Origin: Ceraceosorus guamensis
Lineage: Eukaryota; Basidiomycota; Exobasidiomycetes; Ceraceosorales; Ceraceosoraceae
Direction: 5' to 3'
NCBI RefSeq assembly: GCF_003144195.1
Contig: NW_020290012.1
Coordinates: 1 to 64,000 of the forward strand
DNA: 64,000 nucleotides
The position numbers were made by a program, and so were the translations under genes. The notes below the pieces were generated by a model. It did not search any database. It saw only the letters and a list, made by a program, of their open reading frames with translations, and was not told the origin of the DNA. The number at the start of each line of letters is the position of its first letter. Position 1 is the first letter of the stretch. Shown here piece after piece: positions 1-11,088 of the stretch.

Positions 1-67
1 CCCCCCCCCCACCGTCTCCAACCTTCAATGAGCTGATTAGATGATGCACTTCATCTTTCCATCACAG

Positions 68-198
68 AGGAGGCTATCAACCGCTCTATCCAGAACTACC
101 GCAAGCCCGACGGAGCAAGCCTCGTTGCTCCTCGCAACCTGGGAGCCGTCGCTGTTGCCGGAGCCGTGGCCGTCGCCGGAGCCGCTTTCATCCTCTAG
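68..198 (+). CDS. 3' terminal exon of an unidentified gene (partial)
   Basis: An open frame follows an acceptor-like site (CATCACAG at 60-67) and ends at TAG 196-198. It encodes about 43 residues. The last 20 or so are Ala/Val/Gly-rich and hydrophobic and end in AAFIL, which looks like a C-terminal membrane anchor or tail. The preceding stretch (AINRSIQNYRKPDG) is polar. The 5' part lies outside the window and I do not recognise the family. A tail-anchored protein is an inference from hydrophobicity only. It would be convergent with SNF4. Confidence 0.4.
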
Positions 199-1066
199 GC
201 GATGGAGCAATAGCTAGCTACAGCACCCCAAGGCTTTTAGCATGTCGCACTTAATACTGCTGCTCGGCGACACGAACGAGCTATGCAGCACTTCTCCATT
301 TCCCTTCTTGCCTGCGCCCTCTTGGACACACTCCAATTTTGCTCGATACTCGCACAAGTCCTTGACACTTTGATTGTGCGCACACAGTAGATCCCCCTTT
401 CCCCTACCCATTCACTTACTCATCGTCTGCTTTCTGCAACCTACGTCCTTCTCTGATCATTCAGACCATCTAGATGCATTGACGCCCATCTCTTGCTCTC
501 GCGGTGCCTGAACTCAAACGATCTGAATCGGCCACCGTGAGGCAGGCCATAGACACAGCCTGACAGACTATGCGATACGAATGAGCAGCAAGCTTGAGCA
601 GTCGTTGCCAATTTTGAGAAGCGAAGCATTTCCTGCGAAGCGTAATCGTGAATGTCGGCTCGACCGGCAGCAAGTGGAGTACGGCTCGGGAAGAAAAAAG
701 CAAAGCCTCTGATCTATTGATATGATTGGTAGCTCCTGTCAATTTCCCGATGCAAGGCGTTACAATGGAGACGAGCGAAGGGGGACAGAATGCAGACAGA
801 GTAGGCAGAGGAAGGCTGTATAGCCTGAGCGTCTGGCTGGCATTTCACAGTCTAGTTGAAGGGGGGTATTCTAAAGTCGATAGCTTGTTCGACATTCGTG
901 ATGAGGGTGACTCTGGGCCTTCGTATGCAGAGACGCATTGCGGTCGTGCGAATCAATCGCGCAGGTGGCTGAGAACCAATAGTGGAAGATCAGGCGGGGT
1001 GTCGTCCACCCAATTCGCGTGCACCCAGGAGCTCATAGAGCAGATGGTAGATCGAAGGAAATATTC
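199..1066. other. Intergenic, convergent 3' ends
   Basis: The region between the left partial exon (+) and SNF4 (-). The open frames here are short, have no recognisable domain and overlap one another. I see no supportable gene. Confidence 0.6.
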
Positions 1067-3949
1067 CTATTCTCCATTGACAGCGTCCCCGTCCTTACTA
1101 GATGGCGCAACGGCGTTCTGATGCGACATGGAGTCAGCCTGATCCGCTGATGGTAAAGTCTCCGCACTCTCTAATTCCGCCTTTTCGATCGAGGGTGACT
1201 CTTCAGGTATGGCCAGAGGCACTGTCGAGAGGCCACTACCAGCGCCAGAAGGTGGCGGTGAGGCTCCCTCGATCGCATGTTCGCTCGCAGAAGTCGGAGA
1301 CTGCACGCCTGGCGCTGCAAGTCCCGAGCTTCCCAGGGGTTCAGATTCCGGCACATCGAGAAGCGCAGCGGAGCTGAGGCTGGTACCGCTTTGAGGAGGT
1401 CCAGCGCCCGCGATCGCGCTGCTACTTGCTTGACTCATGGTCCTTTGGCGTTCTTTTGGGCCTCCGGCTTCTTGTGAGCCTGTCACGTACCGCAAGATAT
1501 CGGACAGGCATAGGATACCAACAAGCTTGCCTCTGGGTCTTGGAGGCGGCGCCACACCCTCTGGTGACTGCCTGCCGTGCTCCGATTGTTTCGAGGTCAT
1601 CGATGCTGCCCGCGAAGCGGGCAGGGGTTCCAGAATGAGAAGCCTGTGGACTCGCCGTGTTCTCAAAAGAGAGAAGATGCTAGCTAGCGAGTCATCCGGC
1701 CCGCATGACATGATACCTGGAAATTCTGCAGGGCGCCGGGCCAGAGCCTGACGCATTGTCGTATCGAGCGATTGGTAGGCACCGGAGCGAACGAGGTCCT
1801 GCGGTGGTCGAGAGGCGTGTAAGTCGGCGCCCTCTAGAGGGCCGGACAAGATCTCGACTTACAATGACGTCGACGCTCTCGTAGAGGTCCACCACGAATC
1901 CGTCGTTGTCTATGATTGGAACAGCTGATATGCCTTGCTCGGAGAACATATGGACAACATCGAACACGGTGGTGTCCAGCGTCGCCGTCGAGAGGGGCGC
2001 AAAGGGCGTAGGGCTTAGGGACGGCGCAAAGGCCGACGCGGGTGCTTGTGACGGCACGCTCGCCGATGTCGGGGCAGCAGCAGGTCTCATGGCAGCGCCT
2101 GGAAGCGACTTCGGGGAAGGACTGCCAAAAATTGCGCCAGCTTCTTCTGAAATTGCAGACTGGGAAGCCTCTGAGGCCTCCGGAATGACTGCAGGAGCTT
2201 CGGCAGGAGCGCTCGGCGTAGACTCGCAAGACTGGGCGGCAGACGCTGAGGGATCTCCCTCTGGCGACTTGGCTTCTTCGGCTGTGCTGGGAAGGTCAAG
2301 TCCAACAGCGCCGCTAGCGCTGGTCCGTGCAGAAACAGGCGCGGACGTCCCCGCGACGGTTGGTCTCGCGCTCATTACCGCAGAGTGGGAGCCTGACCGA
2401 GAATTGATGCGCGATGCTGGACCCGCACTTCCGCTGGCGCTACCACTCGCACTTCCGCCACGGGACGGGCGCTGACCAATGTGTCGTGCGGCACCAACTC
2501 CAGGTGTGCCTGCGACGTATGTTCCGATTCCCAACGATCGAACAGACCGATGAAGCCCTGTAATTTCTCGGCACTGGCGTGTCCAGTTGATTAGTCTAGT
2601 CAGCCACTATCTCTGTCAATGGATCGCGGGCCCCAGCAATACTAACATTCATGGCGATGAATTTCAGCACTCGGTATTGCGTGAGGACGCTAATGAGAGT
2701 CTCGCAGCCCGTTTGTTCATCATAGTCGAGAAGTGGCAATCTGCGGGCATGAGTCTTGATCAGTAGCTGGCAAGCCTCGTAAAGTGATCGCAGCGGTGCG
2801 ATAGCAGTGAGGGGAGGGGTAGGAACGTTGAGCGACGCTTCGATATCTGTGAATTGGCGAAGATTCGTGAGCACACACCGCGTCTATGCGCAACGCTCTC
2901 AATCACAGCTTCGTGGCAGTGTGCTCACCTCTCAAGCGCTCCAGCCTGAATCCTTCCACGTCCCGGCTAGCCAGGTCGTAGCTGCTGAGATGGTGATAGT
3001 AGTACTGAATGAGATGTATGATATCGTTGACAGTCAGCATGCCGGCGAAGCCCGTCCTTTGGACAGGCTGAGGACTGGGCCGCAGAGCATGAAGCGTCTC
3101 TGCTGCTGCCGCCACCGGGTCGCGAGCTAGAGCTTGTGTCACGACACCTGAAGTCTCGCTCGCAGATGGAGCAGCTGCCGGTGCCGAAGAGGAGAGTGGC
3201 TCGCTGGACACCTCTGGAAGGGCAATAGATGAGGCGCTTGCCCCTTCCGCTTTAGTGTGTGCTGCAGCATCCTCTACACCAGCTTGATTTGCAGCTGAGC
3301 TCGATGCCGGACCGCTCTCTGGAGATGCTTGTTGCCCTTGTCGGCTCGGCTCGCTCGTTGCGGACTGCCACAGCGGGGCCGAGACGACACCTTTCAGGTT
3401 CGGGTGCGAACGCGACCTAGTCAGCATGGCCGTGGTCCAGTAGCAGTCACCCTCCCCAAGAGAGCTGTTCGATCGTAGGGCCCACTCACCGGCCTGCCAC
3501 ATGATGTCGAGCGCTGGGCGAACCACCAATCTCGTGTCCAGCACAACGAGTCGAAAGCTGACAGGAAGCACATCATAGCTGCTTCTGCCTTTCAAAAAGT
3601 CTCGTATGCTGTCCAGAGCGGCTGTATGGCGATCCTTGTTCCTCAAACGTGACTTCTTGGTTCCAGCGCGCGACAGCCCTGCGCCCGATTGACTCAATGA
3701 GGAGAGGGTCGACGGCTGGAATCCGTACGATGTCTGCGCAGCTCCGCCGCTTCCAGCTGCGTGTTCCACTGCCCCGCCTCGTGAAAATCCCCGCTCTCTC
3801 TGCGGTTTGCCAGGAGTGATCGCAGCAGCTGAGCCTGAAGCTTCGGCACTTGGTCCGGCGCCCCAATCGGATGCTGATGCCAAACGGGAATGGGCATGAG
3901 CCTGCGAAGTGCCGCTCACGGGCAGCGGAATGTCCATCGTAGATTCCAA
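1067..3949 (-). CDS. SNF4: AMPK/SNF1 gamma regulatory subunit, four CBS domains
   Basis: Adenine-nucleotide-sensing gamma subunit of the SNF1/AMP-activated kinase. Five exons (3949-3490, 3390-2929, 2846-2647, 2573-1863, 1798-1067) join in phase to about 854 residues. All four CBS motifs are readable: FRLVVLDTRLVV with VVSAPLW and FAGMLTVNDIIHLIQYYY (CBS1); TRLPLLDYDE-like and ISVLTQYRVLKFIAMN (CBS2); ISAVPIIDNDGFVVDLYE (CBS3); RVHRLLILE and GKLVGILCLSDILRYV (CBS4). It is far longer than yeast Snf4 (about 320 residues). Ser/Ala/Pro-rich insertions sit inside CBS1 (about 100 residues), between CBS2 and CBS3 (about 170) and inside CBS4 (about 30), and there are low-complexity N- and C-terminal tails. 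A start at an internal Met (3937) is also possible. It is divergent from NAA10. Confidence 0.9.
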
Positions 3950-5089
3950 TGACCGCGCGAATTGGAGCAGCTAAGCTGACATGAGCATCCAAGGCTGCAG
4001 ACCGTGTAGATTATCGCGAGCCGAGCGAGCAATGCTCTGCTCAGAAAGCCACCTGGCTTACGCGTGGGTGATCCTGCTAGGCGAGGAAGTTCGCAAGAGG
4101 GATTCGGGGTACTTGGATATGAGCGTCTTGGAATACGAATGCGAGCATGCGAGCTCGACGGGACGATTAAGAGGGTGCTGGGCACTGCGCTGTTGGCGGC
4201 AAAGTCGATAAGTAAGGATTCGAGTGCTGGACGGAGGAATTATGTACACAGCAGCGACAGACGAGCAAGAGAGGATGCAATCTGACGGGCTTGATTCGTG
4301 ATTGCAAGGCGAGGCTGAATGCTGAAGTGCGCGAGGGATTGGGTTCGAGAGCAAGGCTGAGTCGTGCGTGAGTCGCGACCGAGGAAGGGAGAGGCCATGC
4401 AATTTGAATAGTCAGCACATATATCCATGTCGTGACCGGCGGTGCGCACCTAAAGATACCGCGCCGCTACATATTCCGGTATACGTCATGTTCGCACGCC
4501 ACGCTGCCCGTTGGACGCCCTTATTCAAGTCACACACAGTGTGAGTGATCAGTCACGCGTCATGCTGAATACACCAATCTGAATCAAAATCAAAATGAAT
4601 CTTAAATTCTTGAATCTGAATCAAATCGGATTTGCGCAAGTTTGGCTCTGGCTCACGTGACGCTCTGGCATAGACCTACTCACCTCTCAGCCAGCCGATT
4701 CCACGCTCACACCTCTTTGCATTCATGTCAGAATTATTGAATTAAGAAACAAGAAACAGGACTCATGACTCGTCTAATCCCTGTCCGTGGCTCTTCCCTC
4801 ACCCCTTTCATTTCCTTGATCTGGCGTTCAATCCTGGTCCAAGTACCTGCTCCTTCAACTCACGCTCGACTCACACCCGCAACGTCTACTTCAATTGTCT
4901 TTTGAGAAACAACTCCCGCATCGCAGCTAGAAGTCCCGCCGTCCGCGTAACACCGCTTCCATACCTGCATCCTCAGGCTTATAGACCGGAAGAGCAACCG
5001 CCGGGAGGCTTGTTCAGCTGTGGTTCATTCATCACTGCCGCCGTCAGCATCCACAACTACTTTGCCCGAGGTATATCAAGGGATCCAAC
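3950..5089. other. Divergent promoter region SNF4/NAA10
   Basis: No supportable gene. It holds an AT-rich, GAATC/AATCAAAAT-repetitive stretch at about 4576-4632 and one copy of the dispersed motif GATTCGTGATTG at 4293-4304. It is presumed to carry the promoters and 5' UTRs of both flanking genes. Confidence 0.55.
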
Positions 5090-5931
5090 ATGAACATCCG
5101 GGAAGCGACCGTGAGTCTGCCCGCCATGTGGTTGCCAGATGTCACGCACTTTCGGCTGACGAGATGATCGCGCTTGATTGCGCTTTCCAGGTCGAAGACT
5201 TGCTGGGCATGCAGAATTGCAACCTGCACAACTTGCCCGAAAATTACACGATGCGATACTGTGAGTGATCTGTCTTCCGCCCATCGACAAGAGGAGCGCT
5301 CAAGCTGCGCATTGCCCACCGCCCGTAGATTTCTACCATGCTTTGACCTGGCCTCAGCTGTCGTACGTCGCTCAAGATCCAAAGGGCAGGATAGTAGGGT
5401 ACATTCTTGGCAAGATGTGAGCAGGCTCTTCGGCTCGCATTTCGAGCTGCTTCGTCTAGCGCTGACCTATGTATGATGCGCATACATTCGCTTGTTCCCA
5501 GGGAGGAGGAGCCAGCAGATGGCGTACCGCATGGGCATGTGACGAGCATCAGCGTACTTCGATCTTATAGGAGATTAGGATTGGCCAAGAAGCTCATGAC
5601 ACAGAGCCGTGAGTAGCGTGCAGGATGTCGTTGTGCTTACCTGCCAGAGTGCTGAGCGCATCCCTGTTTCTCGTCTGGACAGAGGAAGCAATGCGAGATG
5701 TTTTTGGGGCGAAATACGTCTCACTACACGTCAGAGAGACAAATAGGGCGGCGATTGGTCTATACAGGGACACGCTGGGCTTCGAGGTCCATGAGGTCGA
5801 AAAGGGCTACTGTGAGTATGATGGGAGTGAAACGACAGCGATTGCGATTTTTCAGGATGCTCAGTGTGCGCTCCTCCGCAATCGCAGATGCTGATGGGGA
5901 GGACGCGTACGCCATGAGATTGAACTTTTAA
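5090..5931 (+). CDS. NAA10: N-terminal acetyltransferase A catalytic subunit
   Basis: Catalytic subunit of NatA, which acetylates protein N-termini exposed after Met removal at the ribosome, together with NAA15. Six exons (5090-5110, 5191-5260, 5329-5416, 5502-5608, 5683-5811, 5888-5931) give 152 residues, the compact size of this family. The protein starts MNIREAT and contains [41 protein letters not shown] with the acetyl-CoA-binding R-R-x-G-L-A motif, [19 protein letters not shown], and ends [14 protein letters not shown]. These match ARD1/NAA10 almost residue for residue. The first coding exon is only 21 nt. It lacks the long acidic tail found in some orthologues. It is convergent with PHB1, with 158 bp between stops. 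Confidence 0.95.
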
Positions 5932-6089
5932 CTCGACTCAATGCAAATGCGCAATTTCAAGCAAGATGGTTCTGTCACAATTTGCTCACAGCTATTCGTT
6001 GAGAGGTGTGCATTGGTACGCTTAGCAATCCGCTCAATTCGGCATGAATGAATCGGAACAAGGAGGCTCGAATCACATGGTTGCGCAGC

Positions 6090-7391
6090 TTACTGTGCTG
6101 GCATGTTGAAGAGCATGTTGTTGCCGTGAGGCAGATATGTAACGTTTCGCGCGCCGCTGAGGGTGGAGGCGATCTGCTTGGAGGCTTCAATGCGACGCAG
6201 CGTTAGCAGACCTAGGGCGTGAATGAGAGGGGTCGTGTCAGCTCAGCGGTGCGTGCGTGTCTCGTAGAGAAGCTCATCTACTCACCATCGCCCGCGCGGT
6301 CGAGCGCCTGCGAGATCGTTCTCGCAGCTTCGGCTTCACCCTCCGCTCTGATGACACTAGCCTGTCTCTCCTGCTCCGCTTTCTCGACCACGAACTTGGC
6401 TCTCTCCGCATCTTGTTGCGCAATCTGCTTCTGCTCGACCGCCTTGGTGAAGTCCTGACCGAAAGTCATGTGGGTGATGGAAACGTCTTCCAGCTTGATG
6501 TTGAACTCTGATGCGCGACGCAGCAAGTCCTCTCTGATGCGCGAAGACACCACCTCCCGCTGAGTGATCAGCTCAGCCGCGTCGAATTGCGCCACAATTG
6601 CCTTCAAGACTTCGTTGCCAATCGAAGGCAGGACCCTTTCGTCGTAATCTTGACCAAGGGATTGGTAGATCTTTGGCAAATGCTGCACATCTGGTCGCGA
6701 GAGCACTCTGAGAGTCAACGAGACCTGATCGGTGCAACAACAGGCCGTTCATCAGCCCTGAGCTCATTTAGCTAGCATGCAGCAGCCAAAGGGCGCACCA
6801 TCTGCAAGTCCTTGCTTCCAGTCGTCGTAGAGATGTTCTGCAAGTGAAAACAGTGATCCAAGTCAGCTATTCTGCTTCTATGCTGAACTTGAGGTCGTTG
6901 CAGGCTTGGCTTCTATGATTGCAAAGACATCACCACGCCCTGCCGGGCATTGCGCTGCCTTCAGCAAAGTTCCCAACCTGCTCTGGCACCTGGTCTTCCA
7001 CTCGCGAAAAAGACTTTCGGAAGGCTAGGCGCGAGAGCGGGAGCAGTACAATACTTGTCCCTTCGTGTCGCTCGACGCACCCTAGGCTTGACGCGGACAT
7101 CATAAAGGATAGCACGCTGCAGACCAGGAATCAGGAAATGGGTTCCCTCGTTCGAAGCCTGCATGAGTGTGCAAGAAAGAAGGACTTCAGTTGACTACCC
7201 ACCCACCCCTGATGTAGCAAGACCTGTTTGAGTTTGTACTCGTGACTTACCACGTCCTTAACCCCAGAGAAACGGTCAAACATGACGGCTCGGTAGCCTC
7301 CCGGCACATCGTAAAGACTGGCTTGAAGCGTAATGAATGCCACACCCAAAGGCACCCCCAATCCTCCTAATCGCTGCACAATCCCGGCCAT
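6090..7391 (-). CDS. PHB1: Prohibitin 1, mitochondrial inner membrane
   Basis: Subunit of the ring-shaped prohibitin complex of the inner mitochondrial membrane, which partners with PHB2 and regulates m-AAA protease and membrane organisation. Five exons (7391-7251, 7158-7081, 6837-6799, 6724-6286, 6211-6090) give 272 residues, the usual length. The N-terminal hydrophobic anchor ([17 protein letters not shown]) is followed by the SPFH/PHB domain with [46 protein letters not shown] and [14 protein letters not shown] coiled coil follows ([37 protein letters not shown]). The C-terminus [16 protein letters not shown] is typical of PHB1 rather than PHB2. One internal exon is only 39 nt. It is divergent from the next gene. 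Confidence 0.95.
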
Positions 7392-8980
7392 GTTGTTATA
7401 GGCCTGATGCTCTTGATAGGATGGTCGGCTATGCGAGTTTGTCAAAGATCAACGCGATTCTTGTGGAGCGGAGGAGAGGGGTGAGCGTAATTTGGTGGCA
7501 GGCGGCGAGTGAATGTGGGCATAAGCGCGCGGGTTGCTGCTGCTGACGCTGACGAGAGCGCCAGATTCCATGAGCGTCACGTGCTTCACATCTGCCTACC
7601 CGCGCGAGACGGCCGTGGTCAACATGCACCACGAACTTTTGACTCGTGCTACTCGTGACTGCGTGCAAACTTGCGATTGTGGGTGCTACTCAAGACTCTT
7701 GCAGCGGTCAGCGAGGCATCCAGGCTGTGGAGTCGCAATCACAAATGACCCTCGACCACCATCTTCTGCAAGTCCGCATACGAACAGGAGCGCTCCACAA
7801 TCACGAAGACTGTTCAAGGTACCAAAGCCGTAACAGCTCTGTGGGCCTCGGTGGCATACTCGCAAGGACTGCGTGTGGCGGACCGTCATCCCTATTACCC
7901 TGACTTTGGTCCATGCGAGGCGTCTGGTCGATGCACGCGCATTCGCAGCATTCGCAATCATAAGCCCAGACCGTATCCGTCAGGTACCTGGGCCATTAGC
8001 GATGAGGTGGACCGTCGGAAGGCAATCGCCGAAGTCAAGTCGCCGGAAAGTATGACGCACGAGACTGTGCAAACTGATTGTACAGGGCTTCCCTCAGGTG
8101 ATTCGGCGTCTCATCCCAGAGATCGGCTCTGCACTCTCGGAATTGGGCCCAGAGCACGGCCCGTCATGATACGCGGCGGTATCAGAACTCACCAGCATCA
8201 CGCCAGCTTGTCTTTCTCCACATGCGACCTGGGCAAACGTGCCTTGCTTCGCTTCTGCCATGCCGAGCGTCGTCACTGCCCCTTGACTGTGACCTCGCGG
8301 GATGTCCAGCAGCTATCCAATCAAGCAGCTTGAGATTACAATGCGACCCAAGTGCGGGTCCAGGTATCCAACTCAGGTCCGTAGAATTCCACCAGGAGCA
8401 ACTGTTTTCCGCCTTGTCTCGTGTGGAGCATCGCAAGGGAAGAGAGGGAGAGTGGGCGGGGGTTTCGGAAGCAAGGCCCACATACTTCCTCCCTAACCTC
8501 GTCATGCTGACCAGCTTGACTCGTTTAATATCTGCAAAATGAATTACCAGGATCATCGATGATATCGCCCCCTACTGCTACGGCTTCAGCATCGCAAGAC
8601 AAGTATGCTCCAGCCATGCTCGCTCTCCACTCGCAGGCAACCCCGTTGATGTGTCAAGTTGCGATGATGGAGAAAGTGCTTTTCGGACTACCTGGCACGG
8701 CCTTGCCCTACAATGTCAGCAGCTTTGCCTCACGTTATAAGATACAGGTATTGCAGTTCTCATTCCTCCTCCCTCCGCAGCGACGCCCCAGTGACAGTTT
8801 CTCTCCCATCTTTTCCTCTTCAATACCAAACGACTACAAGGCGACCGATTCATTAGTCTCGCCTCTCGCGAATGCCTCATGCACACTTGCACCGTGTGCG
8901 TGTCCAGTACGGAGAGCTTCCGCTTTTGACAATTCATCGTCCTAGGTCGAAGTTGCTTCACCATTCTCACCTTCGTCAAG
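7392..8980. other. Intergenic, PHB1 to membrane-protein gene
   Basis: 1.6 kb with several overlapping open frames up to 160 codons (for example 7851-8333 on +, 8182-8556 on -). None shows a domain, conserved motif or coherent splice pattern. I see no supportable gene. Taxon-restricted or UTR sequence cannot be excluded. Confidence 0.5.
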
Positions 8981-10069
8981 ATGTCCACCAAACCTAATCC
9001 TTCAAACGAGGCAGCTTACGTCACTTGGCTGGAAGAAAAGGTGCAGATCGAGACTTCCTCTCAGCCGCTCACGTGGATCTGCTGGCTTTGTCTTGGAATA
9101 TGCATCGGAGACATCACGACGCAAGCGCATCGCGAGCTCAAGATGCGAGGAGAGTGGAAGCGACCTGCAGTGATGACCTACTTTGCCATCCGCTTCTTTT
9201 CGCTAATGGCCTTCATCAGCGCCGTTGTCTGGTGCACTACGGGCGGTATGAGCGATGTACAGGCATCGGTCTGGTCAAAGCTTTACATCATCTTCGAGAG
9301 CTTTGCCCACGCTGCCATTTTCGCCGTCCTGCTGCTTCGCACTCTCACGCTCTACCAAGGACGCTATCAAGCACGCGTGCGAGAGATCTGCATCGTCTCT
9401 TGGCTGTGCGTATCACTTTTCGGTCTGGTCAATTGCGTCACCTATCAGTCTTTCCAAAGTCCACACGAATTGCGCCTTCCATATTCACTTGCGCCCAAGT
9501 ATGGATTCCTGCGCATCTGCCCGTACATCCTGAGCTTTGTTTTCTGCTTAGCCATGACGGGCCTGACGGTCGTCGCCGTCCGAAGACAGATGCAAAGGAT
9601 GGAAGACGTATCCATCTTGAGCGCTGCTCATCAACGCGCCGTCACGACGCCTATCATAACGAGGATCATGCAGCACCAATTGATCTACTTTGTCGTTCTG
9701 GCTTCGTCAACGGCCCTGGTCGGAGGTTTGCAGAGCGTCGATGCTATCCCGAGCTACTATGGCTTCATCCCGAATGCTCTGGTCCTGGTCGTCCAAGCAA
9801 CATTGGCATGCAACATGATACTAGGCATGCGCTTTCCCACTCGTCGCGCCCCTTGCATAGACCCGGCAGGGCTGGTGCACAGTCAGAGTAGACGATCTGA
9901 AGTCCCTGGATCACCCTGGCAAGCACCTCTGAGCCCCGTCAAGCGGGCATACGGCGCTCAGGGCTATCGCTACACGGTGGAGCAGATCCAGACCATCTCT
10001 CCCAGGTGGGTGCCGGACACCCAATCGGAAGCGGATGACGAATTGAAGCGAATGGGGACGAGGGACTAG
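8981..10069 (+). CDS. Orphan seven-transmembrane protein, single exon
   Basis: An uninterrupted 362-residue frame starting at ATG 8981. About seven hydrophobic helices are visible: near residues 30-47 (LTWICWLCLGICIGDI), 65-85, 100-125 (FAHAAIFAVLLLRTLTLY), 137-158, 175-202, 230-250 (LIYFVVLASSTALVGGL) and 258-282. A Ser/Arg/Pro-rich, presumably cytosolic C-terminal tail of about 75 residues follows. The topology resembles fungal GPCR-like or DUF6533-type membrane proteins, but I see no signature that fixes the family, and the ligand or role is unknown. It is convergent with another multi-pass protein. The lack of introns contrasts with most neighbours. Confidence 0.75.
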   Translation: MSTKPNPSNEAAYVTWLEEKVQIETSSQPLTWICWLCLGICIGDITTQAHRELKMRGEWKRPAVMTYFAIRFFSLMAFISAVVWCTTGGMSDVQASVWSKLYIIFESFAHAAIFAVLLLRTLTLYQGRYQARVREICIVSWLCVSLFGLVNCVTYQSFQSPHELRLPYSLAPKYGFLRICPYILSFVFCLAMTGLTVVAVRRQMQRMEDVSILSAAHQRAVTTPIITRIMQHQLIYFVVLASSTALVGGLQSVDAIPSYYGFIPNALVLVVQATLACNMILGMRFPTRRAPCIDPAGLVHSQSRRSEVPGSPWQAPLSPVKRAYGAQGYRYTVEQIQTISPRWVPDTQSEADDELKRMGTRD

Positions 10070-11088
10070 GACTGGCGGAGCCAAGGGCGAAACACAACAG
10101 CTAGCTTTACCTGCTATCGCAGTTCCCCTCCCTTTTCCCCTTTCCATCTCACATTCCGCCTTGCGAACTTATTGACGTCATTTCTCATCTTTGCATTCTT
10201 CGTCCAAATGCTGCCAATCAGATGCAATCCCGCACTGCGCGCCTTCTCTTGATGCGTTTGCCAGCAGACCAGCATGAACTGGGATGATGGTGTTCATCTT
10301 GCAGGCTTGCTCTACATGTACATGCTTGCTTATGCACAGTATGCTTGCGCGACAAAGCTCAGAGACTCGAGCGCTCAAAAGACCAGCAGCTTTGCGCCCT
10401 CAAGCCTGTAGCCGATGACACGCAAAATTTGACTTTGAAACCCGAATGGTCCCAGAGCTCGATCGTTGTGCGAGGCAATCATAATTCACGGTTGTGTGGT
10501 TGTGTGACTACGAGCTTCAAGTTAATTCGAACGACGGCAGGCAGCTTCGTCGCTGCTGAGCTCATCACATTGGCGCGGCGCGTCACGCGTCCTCGTTGCA
10601 GCTTGCCGTGCATGCAGTCGTCACGAGTAGTGTGTGAGAGTCAGGATGTCGACTCAACAACCTGCTGAGTCAAAAAGTGTCGAGTGCAAGTGTTGAGTCG
10701 AGTAGAAATTAAGCCCTTGCATGCGTGAGCACGCGCTTCTAGGTTCGTCGCACATCCATCACCATTTCTATTGAAAGTGAAGAGATCGCACACCGAGGCG
10801 AGCAAGATAGAGGGAGAAGACAGGGAATGAGGCATGCTGTCAGGCACCACTCAACGCATTCGGCTTTCGCTCCAATCTTGCCATTTGGGCTCAAAGGGTG
10901 CATGTCAAGTCTACCTATTATCTTGCAGCGTGGGCTTTGCGTGTGCTGCAATGCTTGGAAGTGCTGCTCTCGAGCATATTCAACACATTCACCAGGTCTG
11001 TGTTGAGAGCCTGGCATCTTTGCTGGATCTTTGGGGCGGCGAAACAGTGGAGCGGGTTGGATGAATCAGCGCAACATAGTGCTGCTGC
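10070..11088. other. Intergenic between two convergent membrane-protein genes
   Basis: No supportable coding frame. A degenerate copy of the dispersed motif (ATAATTCACGGTT) lies at about 10481-10493. The rest looks like 3' UTR or spacer. Confidence 0.5.

Noticed and set aside
1-10. C10 run at the window start as a telomere or contig end
   Set aside because: A simple homopolymer with no telomeric repeat beside it. Ordinary exon sequence begins within 70 bp.
1906-2475. 189-codon plus-strand frame
   Set aside because: Antisense shadow of SNF4 exon 4, whose Ser/Ala-rich sequence keeps the opposite strand open.
7851-8333. 160-codon plus-strand frame in the PHB1 spacer
   Set aside because: No recognisable feature. 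Competing frames of similar length exist on both strands.
9025-9891. 288-codon frame overlapping the first membrane-protein gene
   Set aside because: Shifted-frame shadow, His/Arg-rich and without hydrophobic helices. The 362-residue frame explains the region.
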